Virus record (IMG/VR): IMGVR_UViG_3300032954_000040
Location: 1 to 40,745 of that record
Length of the DNA stretch: 40,745 bases
Strand: one strand, 5' to 3'
DNA from: a virus
Shown: piece by piece, positions 39,846 through 40,745 of the stretch
Layout: each line of letters begins with the position of its first letter
Numbering within the stretch: position 1 is the stretch's first letter
Notes under the pieces: generated by a model
The model's input: only the letters and a program-made list of their open reading frames with translations
Database searches by the model: none
Told to the model about the DNA's origin: nothing
Program-made: the position numbers and the translations under genes

Positions 39846-39947
39846 GTTCCGGGAGAGGCACCCCTACGCGCCAGCCTATCGGCCAAGGATGCTTCACTCC
39901 GCTCCCATTGGCGCCGATGCATACATGTCCTGGCCAGGACACCGAAG

Positions 39948-39995
39948 AACCCCCGCCGCGATGCCCTTATGAGGCGCATCGGACGGGGGTTTTTC
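39948..39995 (+). terminator. Rightward terminator after the second repeat unit
   Basis: AACCCCCG (39948-39955) pairs with CGGGGGTT (39984-39991), with an inner CGATGC/GCATCG helix, then TTTTT. It could also serve the leftward gene ending at 40007. Confidence 0.8.
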
Positions 39996-40006
39996 GTGAT
40001 CGCGCG

Positions 40007-40294
40007 TTAAGCGGCTTGCGGCGGATCGGTGTCATCGGGATCGGTGTCACTGCCATTATATTCTTCTATCGGACTAAAATTAGTTATGGACCATGACGCA
40101 CCAGAACCGCCGCCGCTTGCGGTGGTATACAATCTTTTCTCATATTCATGGCACTCAATATCACATGGATTACTGAGTGAAACAAACACACAGAACGGTC
40201 GCCCGTGCCACAATCGCGCCCACCAACCCCTTTGGTGCATCTTATGCGAACATTTGCCGCAGTCATCAATGAATTTACAGTTACCGGATTCCAT
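40007..40294 (-). CDS. Cys-rich small protein
   Basis: 95 aa, ATG 40294, beginning right after the stop of the HTH gene. Cysteines in CKFIDDCGKCSHK near the N-terminus, one in FCVFVS and two in NPCDIECHEY could bind a metal ion. Residues about 15-35 include WWARLWHGRP. The C-terminal third is acidic and low in complexity (SDTDPDDTDPPQ). Probably co-expressed with the regulator. Family not recognised. Confidence 0.6.
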   Translation of the reverse strand: MESGNCKFIDDCGKCSHKMHQRGWWARLWHGRPFCVFVSLSNPCDIECHEYEKRLYTTASGGGSGASWSITNFSPIEEYNGSDTDPDDTDPPQAA

Positions 40295-40537
40295 TTATTC
40301 CTCCATTTCCGCTAGTTCACAGTCCACCATGTGTTGCAATCTGGCACGAATAACCCGCGACGTGCATAACACCATAAGCCGCCGCGCCGGCTCCGGAATG
40401 GTCTGTTGCCGTAGCTCCCAACGACGGATGGTCCTGGCACTCACCCCGATTAGTTCGCCAAGTTTCCGTTGTTGCACGATCACCGGATCACACGGAAATA
40501 GCCGACCGCACAAATCTCCCACGTCTAATGTTTCCAT
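40295..40537 (-). CDS. Cro/XRE-like HTH transcription regulator
   Basis: 80 aa, ATG 40537, with GGAGAGTAAATAAC before it. Residues about 22-44 (QQRKLGELIGVSARTIRRWE) match a helix-turn-helix of the Cro/XRE type. The short N-terminal and C-terminal segments hold no other domain. It lies downstream of promoter P3, whose spacer carries the same dyad as P1 and P2, so it is the best candidate for the repressor of all three (autoregulation). This link is inferred. Confidence 0.8.
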   Translation of the reverse strand: METLDVGDLCGRLFPCDPVIVQQRKLGELIGVSARTIRRWELRQQTIPEPARRLMVLCTSRVIRARLQHMVDCELAEMEE

Positions 40538-40576
40538 TGTTATTTACTCTCCGAACTGCAATCAATTTCGCATTAA

Positions 40577-40605
40577 AACATAGGACATCGTGTCTACTAT
40601 GTCAA
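40577..40605 (-). promoter_or_regulatory. Promoter P3 with operator (HTH regulator)
   Basis: On the minus strand: TTGACA (40605-40600), 17 bases, TATGTT (40582-40577). The shared 21-bp site is at 40583-40603 and begins GGACATCGTG on the + strand. It lies 40 bases before the HTH start. The site is an imperfect dyad with GACAT at one end and ATGTC at the other. Confidence 0.8.
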
Positions 40606-40745
40606 CGTTTAAAGAACTAATTGAGATAGATGACCCAACAGATACCCGGCAGCGCCACCATAAAGCTGATTGTTTCCAACCCAATCAATAACACATCCTT
40701 GTGCGGACATGGTATTTGGTGAGTAATCGGTTTATGGTGTGATTC
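40606..40745. other. No gene seen (right edge)
   Basis: The 140 bases after P3 hold no supported gene. A 30-codon frame (ATG 40599 to TAA 40691) starts inside the P3 operator without a ribosome site. A gene could begin beyond the window. Confidence 0.5.

Larger units (their letters stand above)
39815..39995 (+). ncRNA. Candidate non-coding unit after the second 31-bp repeat
   Basis: This is most of the 307-base stretch 39700-40006 that has no gene; frames that cross it run through the terminators and look like chance. It starts with the 31-bp repeat, contains a perfect 16-bp palindrome (TGTCCTGGCCAGGACA, 39926-39941) and ends in a strong hairpin with TTTTT. By analogy with copy 1, which precedes a gene and terminator, it may be transcribed as a small RNA. 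Not proven. Confidence 0.4.

Noticed and set aside
39749-40096. A 115-residue + strand frame across 39749-40096
   Set aside because: It runs through a terminator with T-run and overlaps the Cys-rich gene in antisense.
40599-40691. 30-codon + strand ORF near the right edge
   Set aside because: It starts inside operator P3 with no ribosome site; chance is more likely.

Overview
The window is part of the genome of a tailed double-stranded DNA phage (or prophage) with a contractile tail. A left-to-right block of structural and lysis genes (about 1-32694) meets a mostly leftward block of accessory, replication and control genes (about 32687-40605). No terminase, portal, capsid, integrase or tRNA gene was seen, so head genes probably lie to the left. 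The host cannot be named. A heptosyltransferase-like GT9 enzyme and a SleB-type wall hydrolase are compatible with a Gram-negative host, but this is inference.

Layout, + strand. 1-486 is the end of a repeat-rich protein cut by the window edge. 486-6051 holds the neck/tail-terminator protein, DUF3383 sheath, tube, a tail assembly chaperone with a -1 frameshift at CCCAAAA, and a short tape measure with a lysozyme-like domain. 6048-17382 holds the baseplate and fibres: a tandemly duplicated plug domain, a beta-helix fibre with an S74 chaperone, hub, gp138-like spike, gp25-like wedge, baseplate J, DUF2612 and a fibre with a gp53-like tip. 17379-19380 holds an FkbM methyltransferase and a GT9 glycosyltransferase. 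19373-20989 holds an HNH endonuclease gene broken by an in-frame TAA and, just after it, a small tail-fibre gene interrupted by two group I introns. After a terminator and an extended -10 promoter, 21192-30173 encodes very large adhesin-like proteins: a fibre-domain protein fused to a GH-A-type glycosidase, a paralogue of its N-terminus, and two glycine-rich proteins with long degenerate repeat arrays. 30180-32694 holds a coiled-coil membrane protein, a DUF2829/Tad2-like protein, and a lysis-type cassette (SleB hydrolase, holin-like protein, papain-like peptidase).

Layout, - strand. A pentapeptide-repeat protein, a PD-(D/E)XK nuclease, a basic small protein, an SNF2-type helicase and a GIY-YIG/NUMOD3 endonuclease appear to be one operon (36601 to 32687). 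A second group is a DUF932 protein followed by four small proteins (39033 to 37035). A third is an 80-aa HTH regulator and a Cys-rich protein (40537 to 40007). Each group starts at a sigma-70-like promoter with a 17-bp spacer, and all three spacers hold versions of the same 21-bp dyad, which suggests control by one repressor, most simply the HTH protein itself.

Three short + strand units sit inside the leftward block: a promoter-to-terminator unit at 36703-37029 with a possible 15-residue peptide, a 62-aa gene at 39511-39699, and an apparently non-coding unit at 39815-39995. The last two both follow an exact 31-bp direct repeat. The most unusual features are the tandem introns in one small gene, the operator triad, the 31-bp repeat units, and a beta module inserted into three unrelated virion proteins.
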